This document shows, one piece after another, positions 13,191 to 25,300 of a stretch of 64,000 nucleotides of DNA. Source of the DNA: Azadirachta indica (taxonomy: Eukaryota > Streptophyta > Magnoliopsida > Sapindales > Meliaceae); contig CM040452.1 of assembly GCA_022749755.1 (NCBI GenBank), forward strand, positions 10,186,350 to 10,250,349. Direction: 5' to 3'. The translations under genes were made by a program, and so were the position numbers. Under the pieces are notes generated by a model. That model saw only the letters and a list, made by a program, of their open reading frames with translations, was not told the origin of the DNA and did no database searches. Within the stretch, counting starts at the first letter, position 1, and every line of letters begins with the position of its first letter.

Positions 13191-13363
13191 TAAGAAATTA
13201 ATGTCAATCCACTCAGACAATACCCTTCTTCTAGTCGACCAAAGAAATAGCGAAATCCTTCCATGGGAGAGCAAGTTGTTCGTGAAACCTGTTTCAAGTG
13301 TCAACAAGTTGGACATAATCGTGCCACATGCAAAAATCCAATCCTCTTCCACCATAGTTAATG
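13191..13363 (+). pseudogene. MULE transposase C-terminus with zinc knuckle
   Basis: The frame reads VNPLRQYPSSSRPKK, a stop, then MGEQVVRET, then CFKCQQVGHNRATC (CX2CX4HX4C), KNP and a stop codon at 13361-13363. Plant MULE (MuDR/FAR1-related) transposases usually end with a proline- and arginine-rich stretch followed by a knuckle of the form C-RC---GHNRRTC. In-frame stops just upstream sit where the family has Trp or Gln. This is a dead fragment. It lies upstream of the SWIM piece, the reverse of the normal order. Confidence 0.65.
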
Positions 13364-13659
13364 ACATTTGTTCAATTTAAATAAGTGTGTCAATATTTAT
13401 TTTTATTTTTATAGTTATACATTTCCAAAACAACAAAATAACTTGCAAACAAAGACATAAAATGTTTTCATTATTTATACCACTTTGTTCACTTCAAATA
13501 TGTGTTATTCTTTTTAAATTCTATAATTTGCGCTCACAAACGTAATGTTTATAATTTATTTTAAATAATTTTATTTATATTACTTTTACACGTTTTGTAT
13601 GTACCCATTATACAATATTTACATATTCAAGTGTCCCAACTAAACCAAACAAAATTAAT

Positions 13660-15010
13660 ATACTATCAGTTTTTTTTCAAATTCAAGAAAAATCGAAACT
13701 GCAATTTCGCTCATGAACCTAAACTGAATGTAATCAAAACTACCTTTTACCTTGTTATCGAAACTGCCTCTTCTTATATTTTTCTGAAGCCTTCGGAAAA
13801 ATAAAACTACAATTTTAACCGTGCTAAAAGTTAGGAGGTGAATAAAACTGTTCGGTTACTGTGTGATACAAAATGTGTTGTATCAATCACAAAGTATTTT
13901 TACAGTTTCGATCACATATAAACCTTTAATCATGATTAAAACTGTAGTTTTTATTTTTTCCGAGACCTAAAAGCAGAAGAGGCAGTTTCAATTATACAGT
14001 ACTAAGGAATTTCGATCACATTCGAACATTTTATCATAATCGAAACTGCAGTTTCGCTTTTTCCAAAGACCAAAATACAGAAAAGGTAGTTTTGATCACA
14101 CAGTACTCAAACGTTTCAATCACATGCAAAATTTCTAATATGATCAAAACTTCAATTTCAATTTCTCCATAAACGCCTACTTGACTGAACCTGCTCAAAA
14201 GGTGATTGATTTAAAATTAGAGAAGTTCCGTACCATAATTATACATCTAGTGTCGCGTTTTGAGTTTGAGGTTAAGCCTCGCAGGATCGTTGAGTTTGTA
14301 CACCTTCTAGATAAGACATGTAGCTGTCAACAAATTTGACTTGCAGTAGCTCTCATGTGCTCATGCTTTTGTAATTTCACTCATATGTAAACTTTGAAGT
14401 GTTAAAATCAAAACTACGGTTTCGATTGATTTCTCGATCAAAATAAATAAGATATGGTTTCGATCATATAATATTCAGAAGTATCGATCACAAGCAAAAT
14501 TTCTAACATAATTGAAATTGTAATTTCGATTTTTCTAAAATCAGAGACAAAATATAGGTAATTTCGATAACATGGTGGTCAATAATTTCAATCACGAACA
14601 AAATTTTTAACGTGATCAAAATTGTAATTTTTATTTTTTTAGAACCAGAAATAAAATATAGGTAATTTTGATCACATGATGCTCTGCAGTTTCAATTACG
14701 AGCAAAATTTTTAACGTAATCAAAATTGTAATTTCAATTTTTTTCAAAACCATTGATAGAAAAAGAGGATCGACAGTTTTGATCACGAACAAAATTTTTA
14801 ACGTGATCAAAATTGTAGTTTTGATTTTTTCAGAACCAGAGACAAAATAAAAGTAGTTTTGGTCACATGGTGCTCTGCAGTTTCAATTACGAACAAAATT
14901 TTTAACGTGATCAAAACTGTAGTTTCAATTTTTTTTAAAACCATTGATAGAAAAGGAAGAAGTTTTGATCGCGTCATACTAAGAAGTTTCGATCACATGC
15001 CATAGCTCTG
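13660..15010. repeat. Degenerate tandem repeat, about 100-bp unit, inside the MULE
   Basis: About eight or nine degenerate units carry the core CAAAATTTTTAACGTGATCA followed by AAA(A/C)TGTAGTTT. Cores are visible near 14498, 14597, 14702, 14790 and 14889, with weaker ones near 13910, 14020 and 14125. Each unit pairs a TTTYGATCAC word with a downstream GTGATCAAA or ATAATCGAAA word, so every unit contains an inverted pair. The array is interrupted at about 14167-14420 by transposase-derived sequence. It looks like a minisatellite that grew inside the transposon. Confidence 0.7.
14186..14400 (+). pseudogene. MULE transposase SWIM zinc-finger fragment
   Basis: The readable line is KLEKFRTIIIHLVSRFEFEV, then VEFVHLLDKTCSCQQ, and after a one-base frame change LSCAHAF. 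The Cys-X-Cys ... Cys-X-His pattern (CSC ... CAH) and the preceding SRFEFEV are the hallmark of the SWIM domain in plant MULE transposases. The fragment has a frameshift and a stop, and repeat units surround it on both sides. Confidence 0.6.
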
Positions 15011-15102
15011 TAACTCATAACTCCAATTTCTCAATAATTTCGCACATTTTGACACGCTAAAGAGGGGAAAATCTAACATTAATATGATACATCAAAGTCA
15101 TA

Positions 15103-15453
15103 ATGATGAACAAAGATTCAACTAGAAATTACAAGGCAAAGGTCAGTAGCCAAAAGTTGGAAGGTTATTTATTTACAAAGTATTTAATAGAGATGAAAAG
15201 TAAAATACAAAGAAGAGGCCAAAAGAGGCTAAACAAACCCATAAAAAAATCAATGCTTTTCACAAGCATTTTACAAGCTTTTTACACGCAAAGACGTATC
15301 AAAGCCAAACTAAAAGCACTTGTAAGAGCAGCAAATAAAAGGATAACCATAAAAAACTTGGTAAATGTTCCAGTAAAACTTGCAGAAGAAGTGACAACTC
15401 CCCTCCTTGCAAAGATCGTTACCAACAAATCAGCACACACCAGTACACACTAG
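15103..15453 (+). other. 116-codon basic open frame inside the MULE, function unknown
   Basis: An ATG-initiated frame of 116 codons is rich in Lys and Arg and lacks recognisable domains. It lies between the repeat array and the right inverted end of the MULE. Because the local sequence is A-rich on this strand, long Lys-rich frames can arise by chance. I list it because it is the only long intact frame in the element and could be a captured or transposon-encoded piece, but there is no positive evidence that it is translated. Confidence 0.15.
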
Positions 15454-15787
15454 CAAATCAAACAAATAAACTTCATCAACTAAAAGCAGAGAACTTTAAC
15501 AAGAATTTAAAACACAAACTACAGAAGAAATAGAGAGAAGTTTCAGCAAACGCCCATAAGGTAAAATAGCAAGTGTTTTCCAATTCTAATTTCGCAAAAA
15601 TGAATGGGAGATTTTGTGGGTTAGGGTTTCATTTGGGACAAAATTTAGGGAAATGTGGGTTTTGTTATTTTGCTCCAGGGTAAATTTGGTCCAAAAGAAA
15701 TTTAGTTAGTCATTTTTGTAAACAATAGTTGTCATTTCAGAAAACGTGGGTTGAACCGTAGGTATTTTAGTAAATTTTCTGATTTCT

Positions 15788-16208
15788 TGGGTTAAAACAA
15801 GAGGCCCGTTATTTTCTGCTCATATCCGTCTAGGGATTAGCTTATTTTCTTGTAATAATTATAAAAGGACAAAAATTAAAAATTAAAAAGTACTAAAAAA
15901 AAAACAAGCCTTGAAAATTAAAACTCCAATTATCCAGCCCGATTTTAGTGCGCTTCAATAACCAGAAATATCCAGCTCGTTGAACCTACAATCTAAAATC
16001 CAACTACTGTAGCATCATTGTCAATTGGATCCCTCAATAAACGTTATCGTTTGGATTATTCAATTGATCACAAATCCTTGAGATTTAGTTTTAACGTATA
16101 GACAAACTTTATTATTTTGATTAATTTTAAAAAATACAAAATAAAAAAATTATTAAAAAAACAAAAGGACCTACGCATTGGCAAATTTCTTATGTCCTCG
16201 TGATCACT
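15788..16208. other. 3' flank of the aspartyl protease gene
   Basis: AT-rich sequence between the MULE and the protease stop codon; it must include the protease 3' untranslated region (minus strand). No further gene, hairpin or repeat could be identified. Confidence 0.5.
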
Positions 16209-17603
16209 TCATTTGCATACTTGTTGCTTAAATCCTATCCTCTCATTCCTCAAATCATATTCCAGGTAATAATTCTGCATCTGAAAATTCCCCAATATTA
16301 TTGCCGGCCCAACACTCTCCACCTTGTCGGTTACCACCGTCAAACACACCGCCGAACCCTCACCAACCACCGCAAAATAATTCTCCGGCGGCAGTGCCAC
16401 CTCAGTACCGCCCTTGAAATGTAACTTCAACTCCGGAAACAACAATCCTTTCTGATATCCTGCTGGAATATTAAAACAGGGCCTTAACCCTGTTAAATCC
16501 TCAACATCGAAAGCTCTGGTGTACTTGTTCTTCTTCATTTGATCTATAAATTCATTGGCCAGTGGCTCCAACACTTGTGGTGGCATGAAAGTGAATGTAG
16601 TGCCGGAGTCAATGATGGTTCCACCATTTCCGTCGTTATCCGGTTCTAAGTACTTGTACGGAACCTTCACACGCTGGCCACCCACTGTGATTCGTCTGAG
16701 ACCGATGTAGTAGTATACTGAAAACGAACTTCTTCCGGGAACACGCGGGTTTTTGATTAAAGGCGTGTAGCTTAGTCCAGTAGTTTTCATGCCGGAATAA
16801 GAATCTGAGCCACTGTCAAGAACCAAAGAGCTGGTTCTGGTTGTGTCATCAAACTTGTGAGAAAGGAGACAGTAAGAGAACTTGTTAAGATTTAGCTGAC
16901 TCGGAAGTGAGGTTTGGGAGCGGCCGAAGCCGGCAATGCCGGCGGGTTGGCGGTAAGAGAAGACGGAGCATCCAACGAGGAAGTCGGGTATGGTTTTGTT
17001 AGGAAGATTCAGGGTTTCTGATAGGGCAATTCCGCCTGTTACGCCTGAGCCGTAGAAGATCAAGTAAGATGGACAGACTTGAGTGCAGTTTGTCGAAGTG
17101 GGTTCATCACCGCAGCCTCTGCACTGTAAGTTTCTGTGATGAATCCAAGAACACTTAGGGTTGTGGCAGCCGAGGATCTTGGAAGAGGAAGATTGTTTGG
17201 GGATGAAAGTGGGAATTTCCGGTGGGGCTCTGGAAAAGGAGCAGTTTTTGCATACGTAGTGGCTGGTGCAGGGGAACCATACGACGTCGCTACCGGTGTC
17301 CAAGATGAAGGGGATGGTCTGCGGAGGAGTGCCGAACGAAAGGGAAATGGAGTAACCGCCATAGCTGTGAGAAGACAGTTGAGTTGTAATGTTAGATTGG
17401 GGGTGTTTGAGGTGAAGAGCTCTGGTTAGCGAGGAGGAAACTAGAAAGTTGAGGTTTTGATAGGAATTCTGAGATGGGTTTGTGTGGAAATGTGAGAGTG
17501 ACAAAGTGAGGGAAGAGACAATGGAGAAATTAGAGACCAGAGAGAAGAAGAAGAAGAAGAAGGAGAAGAAGAAAGACAAACGGAAGGAAGAAATGGAAGC
17601 CAT
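16209..17603 (-). CDS. Aspartyl protease, A1 family, secreted (plant nepenthesin/At4g16563-like)
   Basis: An intact intronless frame of 464 aa. Residues 1-31 form a signal peptide with an unusually Phe-rich core (FFFSFFFFFF). The mature part has both A1 catalytic motifs, LDTGSD with Asp102 and IDSGTT with Asp332, and the flap FYGSG with Tyr184. A Cys-rich insert at about residues 112-177, between the first Asp and the flap, is typical of plant nepenthesin-type enzymes. The C-terminus (ILGNFQMQNYYLEYD, then IGFKQQVC) fits the family. The predicted product is an endopeptidase of the secretory pathway or cell wall; the substrate is unknown. The ATG at 17603 gives a full signal peptide and a normal length. 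The intronless structure is common in this subfamily. Closest named relatives are inferred from memory of the family, so no gene symbol is given. Confidence 0.95.
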   Translation of the reverse strand: MASISSFRLSFFFSFFFFFFSLVSNFSIVSSLTLSLSHFHTNPSQNSYQNLNFLVSSSLTRALHLKHPQSNITTQLSSHSYGGYSISLSFGTPPQTIPFILDTGSDVVWFPCTSHYVCKNCSFSRAPPEIPTFIPKQSSSSKILGCHNPKCSWIHHRNLQCRGCGDEPTSTNCTQVCPSYLIFYGSGVTGGIALSETLNLPNKTIPDFLVGCSVFSYRQPAGIAGFGRSQTSLPSQLNLNKFSYCLLSHKFDDTTRTSSLVLDSGSDSYSGMKTTGLSYTPLIKNPRVPGRSSFSVYYYIGLRRITVGGQRVKVPYKYLEPDNDGNGGTIIDSGTTFTFMPPQVLEPLANEFIDQMKKNKYTRAFDVEDLTGLRPCFNIPAGYQKGLLFPELKLHFKGGTEVALPPENYFAVVGEGSAVCLTVVTDKVESVGPAIILGNFQMQNYYLEYDLRNERIGFKQQVCK

Positions 17604-19373
17604 GAATACAGAAAGAGGGTAATCTAATATTCCATTTAAAGGGGATTGAAAACGAAAAAGATGTGTAAGTTAGGTTTGAGTGATAAATTTGCAACTGTAA
17701 TGCATTTAATTTTAGAATAGCATAAGACAACTGTCATTCTGCAAGTGTAGTAGTAGCAGTAGTAGTAGTAGTATCCGCAAATCATTGCATATAAAGGAGG
17801 AGGTCATTTTGGAAGAACAGAGGTGAGGGCCTATTTGAGATTTGCTAAGGAAGGAGCAATGTTGGCACATGTATGATGTTTCCCAAATAAAAGTGGGAAG
17901 ATTAACATATTCATCCCTAAGATTTATTCAAGAGTATAATTGAGTCCTATGGATTTCAGAATTATACATGCAAACTTCTTTTGTCAAAAGATTTTGTTAG
18001 TTTTGATTTTTTATTATTATTATTATTATATAACACCATTTTAATTATAATCATTTTAAAAATTAAATGTACTATATTATACATAATTGTGTTCAAGTTT
18101 ATGAATTAAAATAAAGACCGAGTTTGCTGCATATATATATATATATATATATATTTAATTAATAAAATTAAAGTATACATTCGAAGAAATTTTAGAGGTG
18201 AGTTAGTATTTTTCTTATAAAAATTTCTTGAACTTTGGTTCATTAAAATGATTTATTATAAAGCATATAAAATGTATGCATAATAGAATTTATGTTGGGG
18301 GGAGTATATTGACTTAAATTTTTTACTTAAAATGATGCACAAATTTTAGATTATCGATCACATATAATTTAAATAAAGAATAAAATACCATTTTTTATGT
18401 TTAGATCTCAAATGCTAATTTCTAAATAATAGATAAAATTTGTCTATCAATTTATATGAAGAGAAAATCACCAACCAAAATTTATGGAACGAAAATGCTA
18501 TATCCCACATGCTTAAAATTCTTTTCCAGTCCGGTAGCAGTTGGGCGATGTATCAACCATAAGAATTAGGAAGTTAAAAGTCATTAAAGCTTTTAGCTGT
18601 TGTTCGTGAAGTTGTTCTATGTTTTTAATTCGTATTTCGACAATTTTTATTTTAAATGACATACAAAGTTGACTTATGTGATTTGTTGTCACGTCATTTT
18701 TTATATTAATTTAAAATATAAAATTGAAAAATTCCTCCTTGGAAGAGAGCAGCCAAGAAATGACGTTGCTTTCTAGGCGTTCGGCTGTCTTAGTTGGCAG
18801 AAGCACATGCAAGTTGTCCACCCTTTAATTTGCTGAAGATGAGATTGAGAAGCCGCCTTTCTTAACGTTGCCTAATCGTAATCAAAACATGTTGCTCTCA
18901 AAATTAAAGGCGAGCAACCAAAATTGTACTACTACTCAGCCCGATCCCATTAAAGATGACAGAAATGCATGCCCCAGGACCATTCCCTATCCTATCTCTC
19001 CTCTAAGTAGCTTCCATTTTCGGTGATTTCCTTTTCACACATGTCAAACCTCTATTTGTTCGTACTTTACAACTTGTGAAGAACTGCAAATTTTACTATA
19101 ATTCTGTTTTATTTATTTATTATTATTATTATTTTTTTAAATCTCCGGGGGTCTACAGTATACAAGAACATAAAATATCTGACACCGTAAAAGCTGCTTC
19201 TAGGGTAAGTTTGAAAGTGAGATGCTAAAGCTTTAAAGTAAGTTACAATTGTTGTGGAATAAAATCACGGATTTTAAATGCAAGTCAAAAAACGAGTAAT
19301 CCACGCTGAACATAAAAAGAAACTGAGCAATTTCGAAGTTTCACATTGTTATAACCAGAGAATGATCCAGTAA
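17604..19373. other. Spacer between the protease promoter and the 3' end of the NSRP1-like gene
   Basis: The left part must hold the promoter and 5'UTR of the protease; on the minus strand a TTTAAAT word lies about 25-30 bp upstream of the ATG, too close to be a convincing TATA box. An (AGT)n run lies near 17748-17772 and an (AT)12 run at 18131-18154. The right part must include the 3'UTR of the NSRP1-like gene. No other gene was seen. Confidence 0.5.
18131..18154. repeat. (AT)n microsatellite
   Basis: Twelve uninterrupted AT units. Confidence 0.95.
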
Positions 19374-22300
19374 TCATTGTTGCTTTGATCTCTTCCGTGC
19401 CAGAAAGCGCTCTTTAGCCGCAGCCAATGCATTTTCACTTCTTTTATGATGGTCACGCTTTGGTTGACCTGCAGATGGATTCTCAGCTGATGGTTTTTCC
19501 GCAGATGGATTCTCAACGGAGGGTTGTTCTGCTGATGCATTCTCAGCTGAAGGTTTTTCTGCGGATGGATTCCCAGCAGAAGGTTTTTCTTGCTCTAAAT
19601 TGTCTGAAACTGGTCCATCGGATGCTGGCTTTGTATCTGAGGACTGCGTGCTTCTTCTTTGAGCTGAAGTTTCAACTCGATGGCCTTCTTTCACCCTAGA
19701 AGACTCAAAAGATGAGTCTGCGTACATAGACAAACGTTTTTTTCCATGTGTGTCAGCAGCTCCTTGTTTTTTCTCTTTTTCCGACTTCCTTGCTTCAGCT
19801 TTTTTGTCTACATTCTTCGTATCTTTCTCTCCCGCACCAAAAGCAACGTTTTTTTGCAAGTTGAAGTAAAAGTCAGACAAGTCAGTCTTCTTGGTCACCT
19901 TTGGAACAGAAAAATGAACACAAATCAGATATATGGCTCATTGAAAAGTTGTGATAGGATAGACAATAGATTTTTAAAACATAACAAACAACTGAGTTAT
20001 GAAATCAAATAATTGCCAATTGAAATCAATAGAGGAAAAGGATATCAAGACGTATTTTAGCGCTGAATTTTTCTACATTGGTTATATCAAATACATACAA
20101 ACTTCCAAATGCACAGCAGTTCATTAATATAACAGGAATTAGGTAAACCAGGCTTTTGCTTCCTATTTCGTAATAATTTGACTGACTAGCAAAACTAAAA
20201 ATCTGCCAACAAAATGAACACTTCCTAATAATTCTTTGAAGGGGTTGTTAACATAGCCTTTGTTTATCCTGTCAGACAACAGAAGCCACAATCTGCAGAC
20301 AATTCCTAATCTCAACAGAATATTAATTCCAGCAATCTGTCTTCGCAAATGAACATCTACATTCTCCAATAAATAAAAATAAGTTTTCCTTAGATATATA
20401 ACACAAATATGTGCTAGGACACCTGCAATCCTCAGAACCAACCTCACTATTCTAATCTAGATGATCAGCAATTCCCATAACAGTAACCAAAGTTCAGAAT
20501 AAGGAGACTTGTCTAAACTGTTTGAAAAAACAAAAGTTTTAATATTTCTTTCCAATGCATGACCAAAAAATGCATGTATGCCTCATTTGATAATAAATAC
20601 AAGGGATGTACCAGATACACTTTCATGCAATAACCAATCGAACAATAATAATCAAAAACCCAAGAGTACCTCAGATTAGACGCCAGTAATATTTCATGAT
20701 TTTTATATCATAGCTCTAGATCTTTTTGAATTCTTTTAAAATGGTACATAAAGGTAAATCAAACCTCCCTGAACCCCCTATACCGGCAAGATAAAAGACA
20801 TCATCTAAGATTCTAAGATGCCTAAAGTTATGAAACCAATAACTTTACTTGGTACATCCACTTGAGATATCTACGGCAAATGTCCAAGAAAAACAGCTCT
20901 GGCAAATTTATGCACAACGTACAGAATTGTTCCACAGCACTCATATCAAGGGCATTGCCTTAGACTGTCATAGCAATTAGTATCACCGGCTCCAGCACAC
21001 ATTGGTTGCAAGGGTACAACATTACTACCAATACATACAAGGTGTACTGCAACTGTCACATTCCACATGATTTGGATTGTTACCTGCAGCACCAAGGCTC
21101 GCACCCTGACCACTGTACTTATATCAAGGGCATCACATAAACCCTCCACAACTCAATGACATATCTATAAAAACATACAAAAGTTTTACAAAACACAAGA
21201 TAGGAAAATGGATAATACCCCTAATATGATAACCAAGATGGTGACAACAATGAAATTGAAACATTGAACTTAATTAACATCCTACAAGTTTGAACACCTT
21301 CGAGGATAGGGTACCAATGTTGATGCATTTAAAGGCCTTATCTAATGAGAGATACGTGGAAATTGAAAAAACACCTAGGTGGAAATTTGTTAATTTGGAG
21401 ACTCTATTACAACTTGCAACAATAGTAAATTGTGGACTATTGGAAATCAGTGATATAAACTAAGGGAGGTCAGTGGCAAACTTCTCATTTTTTATTAAAA
21501 TTCAAAAATTACAGCTAAGAGTAGCATGATCAAACTGTCTTAAATAGGCTACTTTGCCTTACAGGGGAATGGGAGCTTTTGTTGTAAGGACGCGTGAAAA
21601 ACTCCAGAAAACAGAGTGGAAAACCAGAGAAAACAAAGAGTCATCTTGTTCACTTGAACTTGCAAAACTTCAGATTGTTAGTCTAATTTATGATCTTTTG
21701 CAGTTTTGTTATCTCTTTTGATAAGTACTGCAAATGAGTCCATCACTATTTGTGAATATTTGCATTTTATAATAAGTAATAAAATGATCCAAGTGCTTGA
21801 GGACAGGTAACAATTTTACTCAATCTCATAAAATTTCTGGTCTCTATTCTGTACTTTTGCATTTCTATTATTTTTTCGTATTTTTAATTTTGCAATTATT
21901 ATATTTTATAAGTATTTGTTTGGAGGAAAATTATGAAGCCTGGATTTTCCCAACAATAAGTCAGTTTACACTTTTTTTTCCCTCTCCTAATAAGTGATTT
22001 TATTTCATGAGTCATATCACAGAAAAATGAAGATTAAAGAATTATCAGAACCTTCTTGTGGTTCATACAGCTAAGCATACATTAATTAAACCTGTACAGC
22101 AGGAACTCTGAGTCTCCTTAATGGTTGTAAAAGTTTAAGATACGTCCAAACCCAAACCAGAAATAGCAAAACTATTAAAAGTCATAGTGAGAGATTAATT
22201 TCAAACCATCCAAAGCAAATGCATATGAAAGTTTGCAATACTACTGATAATTTTACATGGCAGCATGAAGGATAAGTTCGCAATGGGTAAATGATACCTG

Positions 22301-25300
22301 AAATTCGGATTTGATATTGGAAGATAACTATGATAACAGTTTGATACCCAAAAATTGGGTTTCGAAATTGAAAGACTGATTTGATACCAGAAAAATCGGA
22401 TTCGATACCGGAGGATTGTTCTGACACCAAAATTGATGCCAGAAAAAGGGTTTGTGTGAGGGAATTAAGTATTTACTAAATAAAAGGGATAAATAAGCTC
22501 ACCACCAATATATAACAACAAAAGAAATACAGATATCACCACCCTAAGGTTATTAACAAAAGTACACACCTTAGAAGGAAAACTCACCACTCAATGGATT
22601 CTTTCAAAGAAATACAGAGTTAAAAGAGCGCTTAAAGTGTAATAAACTCAACTTAAATCACTTATATTTGCATTACAATCTTTAAGGACTTATATAGCCT
22701 CACCTTGTAACCACCTTCCAAGCATAGGTAAGAACACAAATCTTGAAAATCCTAAGAATACAACGCATACTTTGACAAACAAGCATGAAAATAAGTAACA
22801 ATGTAGGCAAAACTAAATTGACAATTACGAGGCAAGAAATTAAGCTGTTACTTTTGACAAAACAAATAAAAAAACTAATATATGACTTTGAATTAAGGAA
22901 AATGAGTTCTAAAATTTTAAAATTAATCCTATAATGGCTGCAAAAACTTGAAAAAGGATGAAACATTGATTAAATATTTCGAATTTTGCTTGAACTTCCT
23001 CCAAATTCATGTAGTCCAAATTGACCTTTCATTTGAATATCTTGTAAATATTTAGCCATAATGCCTTTTAGAGAACTCTAAATCGACCATCGTTAAATTT
23101 GCTGAAAAGTGAATTTCTTTATCTTTTTAATGATGCCAACCATGTTCAGAAATTATCTCCCAATAAATATAGTTTAAATTCCGAAAATACCCATTTAACA
23201 ATATTTTGTAATGCTTAACAAATTAGAGTAAGGATTTTAAATTTACTGGCATTTGAAAATGTTGACCTTAAGGCTCAAACACTCCGATGTCAATCTCTCA
23301 TAGTGGAAAAAGACTTCCCAGAGTCTCCATTCTCTATTTTACGAAACGAGCTGAGATCTACGACATTAAATGTGTTAAAAACTCTATAAACATTTGAAAG
23401 ATCAATTTTATAGGTATTCTCATTAATTCTTTAGAGTACCCTAAATGGACCATTTGCTTTTGATTTTAATTTTAATTTAACAAATTTTCTATGTGAAAAT
23501 CGTTCCTTTGGAAGATGAAACTAAACCACGTCTCCTTCCTTAGATTCCACTTACTTGAAGTGCTTGTTGGCACGCGCTTGATACTTCTCATTTTGTTTGT
23601 TGATTTTAGCACAAACTTCTTCATGGAGGTGTTTAATCTATTTTGCTCGTTCAACTGCATCTCCACTAAATTATTGTGAAGTAGACATTGCTGCTAAGTC
23701 CAAAGGACTAACAGTATTTTTGCCATACACAATTTCAAAAGGATTGTGACCAGTTGCTTGGCTAGGAGACTTATTAGAAGCAAACTCAATTTGTGTCAAG
23801 ATGATATCCCATTATCTAATGTTCTTACTAACATAACTAGTATATTACCTAAACTCCAATTAGTAACTTCACTTTGTCCATCAGTTTACGAATGATATGA
23901 TGAGTTGAATTTGAGAGTTGTGCCAAATTTCCTCCAAAGTGTCCTCCAAAAGTGACTAAAAAATTTGGAATCACAATCTAACACATTGGACATTGGAATG
24001 CCGTGAAGCTTCACCACTTCTTTAAAACATAGATCAGCTACATGAGAAGTATCGTGTGTAATATCTTATTTAGGTAATCTGCTACGAAGTTATGTTGGTA
24101 AAAATATTAAACAATGAGATATCATTTTGACACAAATTGATTTTGCTTATAATAGATCTCCTAGCCAAACAACTGGTCACAGCCCTTTTAAAGTTGTTTA
24201 TGACAAAAATCCCATTAATCTTTCAGATATAGCACCGTCATCTACTTCATAACAACTTAGCGAAGATGCAATTGAAGGAGATGTGGTTTGAGTTCATCTT
24301 CTTAAGGAACGATTTTCGCATAGAAAATTTACTAAACTAAAGTCAAGTGCAGTTGGTCCATTTAGGGTAATCCAAAGAATTAGTGAAAATACCTATAAGA
24401 TTGATTTTTCAGATACTTATGGAGTTTCCAACACCTTCAACATCGCAGATCTTCGCCCATTTCGTGAAATAAAGAATGAAGACTCTATGAAGAGTCTTTT
24501 CGAACCAGAGAAATTGACACGAAAATGTCCGAGGCTTAAGGTCAAGATTCAAATGCTAGTAAGTTCAAAATCCTTACTCTAATTTACTGAGCATTATAAA
24601 ACACTGTCAGACAGATATTTTTGAAATTTAAACTGTATTCATTAGGAGATAATTTTTTAACATGGTTGACACCATTAAAAAGATAAAGTTAACTTTTCAA
24701 CAAATTTTACGGTGGTCAATTTCAAGTTCTCTAAAAAGAGTTATTGCCAAATGTTTACAAGATATTCAAATGAAAGGTTAATTTGGACTACACAACTTTG
24801 GAGAAAATTTAAGCAAAATTCAAAGTATTAAATCAATGTTTCATCATTTTTCAAGTCTTTGCAGCCGTTATAAAATTAATTTTAAAATTTTACAACTCAT
24901 TTTTCTTAATTCAAAGTCATGTATTAGTTTTTCTATTTGTTTTATCAAAAGTAGCAGCTTAATTTCTTGTCTCTTAATTATCAATTTAGCTTTGTCAATA
25001 TTGTAACTTATTTTCATGCTCATTTGTCAAAATAGGAGTTGAATTTTTAGGATTTGCAAAGATTTACATTTATTTTCAAGATTTGTGCACTTACCTATAC
25101 TTGGAGGGTTGTTCCAAGGTGAGACTATATAAGTCCTTAAGGATTGTAATGCAAACATAAGTGATTTGAGTTGAATTTATTATAGTTTTAGTGATTTAAC
25201 TCTGTATCTCTTTGAAAAAATCCATTAAGTGGTGAGTTTTCCTTACAAGTTCTGTATCCTTGTTAATAATTTTAGGGTGGTGATATTTGTATCTCTTTTG

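Larger units (their letters stand above)
12293..15781 (+). mobile_element. Mutator-like element (MULE) with about 105-bp inverted ends
   Basis: The left end 12293-12400 (CAGGAAATTTACTAAAATA...) is the inverted complement of the right end 15677-15781 (...TATTTTAGTAAATTTTCTG). The match runs for about 105 bp with scattered differences, including shared AAAATGAC and GACCAAATTT-like words. ATTTCT directly abuts both ends (12287-12292 and 15782-15787), part of an imperfect duplication; MULEs usually make 8-11 bp. The inside holds a transposase C-terminal zinc-knuckle fragment (13191-13363), a SWIM-type fragment (about 14186-14400), a CT-rich block (12421-12480) and two repeat arrays. No intact transposase remains. 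The long ends plus the transposase pieces make the MULE assignment secure. Confidence 0.85.

Noticed and set aside
17136..17429. 97-codon plus-strand frame antisense to the protease
   Set aside because: Shadow of the well-supported protease coding sequence in a G/C-richer region.
18131..18154. AT dinucleotide run considered as a promoter or origin
   Set aside because: A simple microsatellite in intergenic DNA with no supporting elements.
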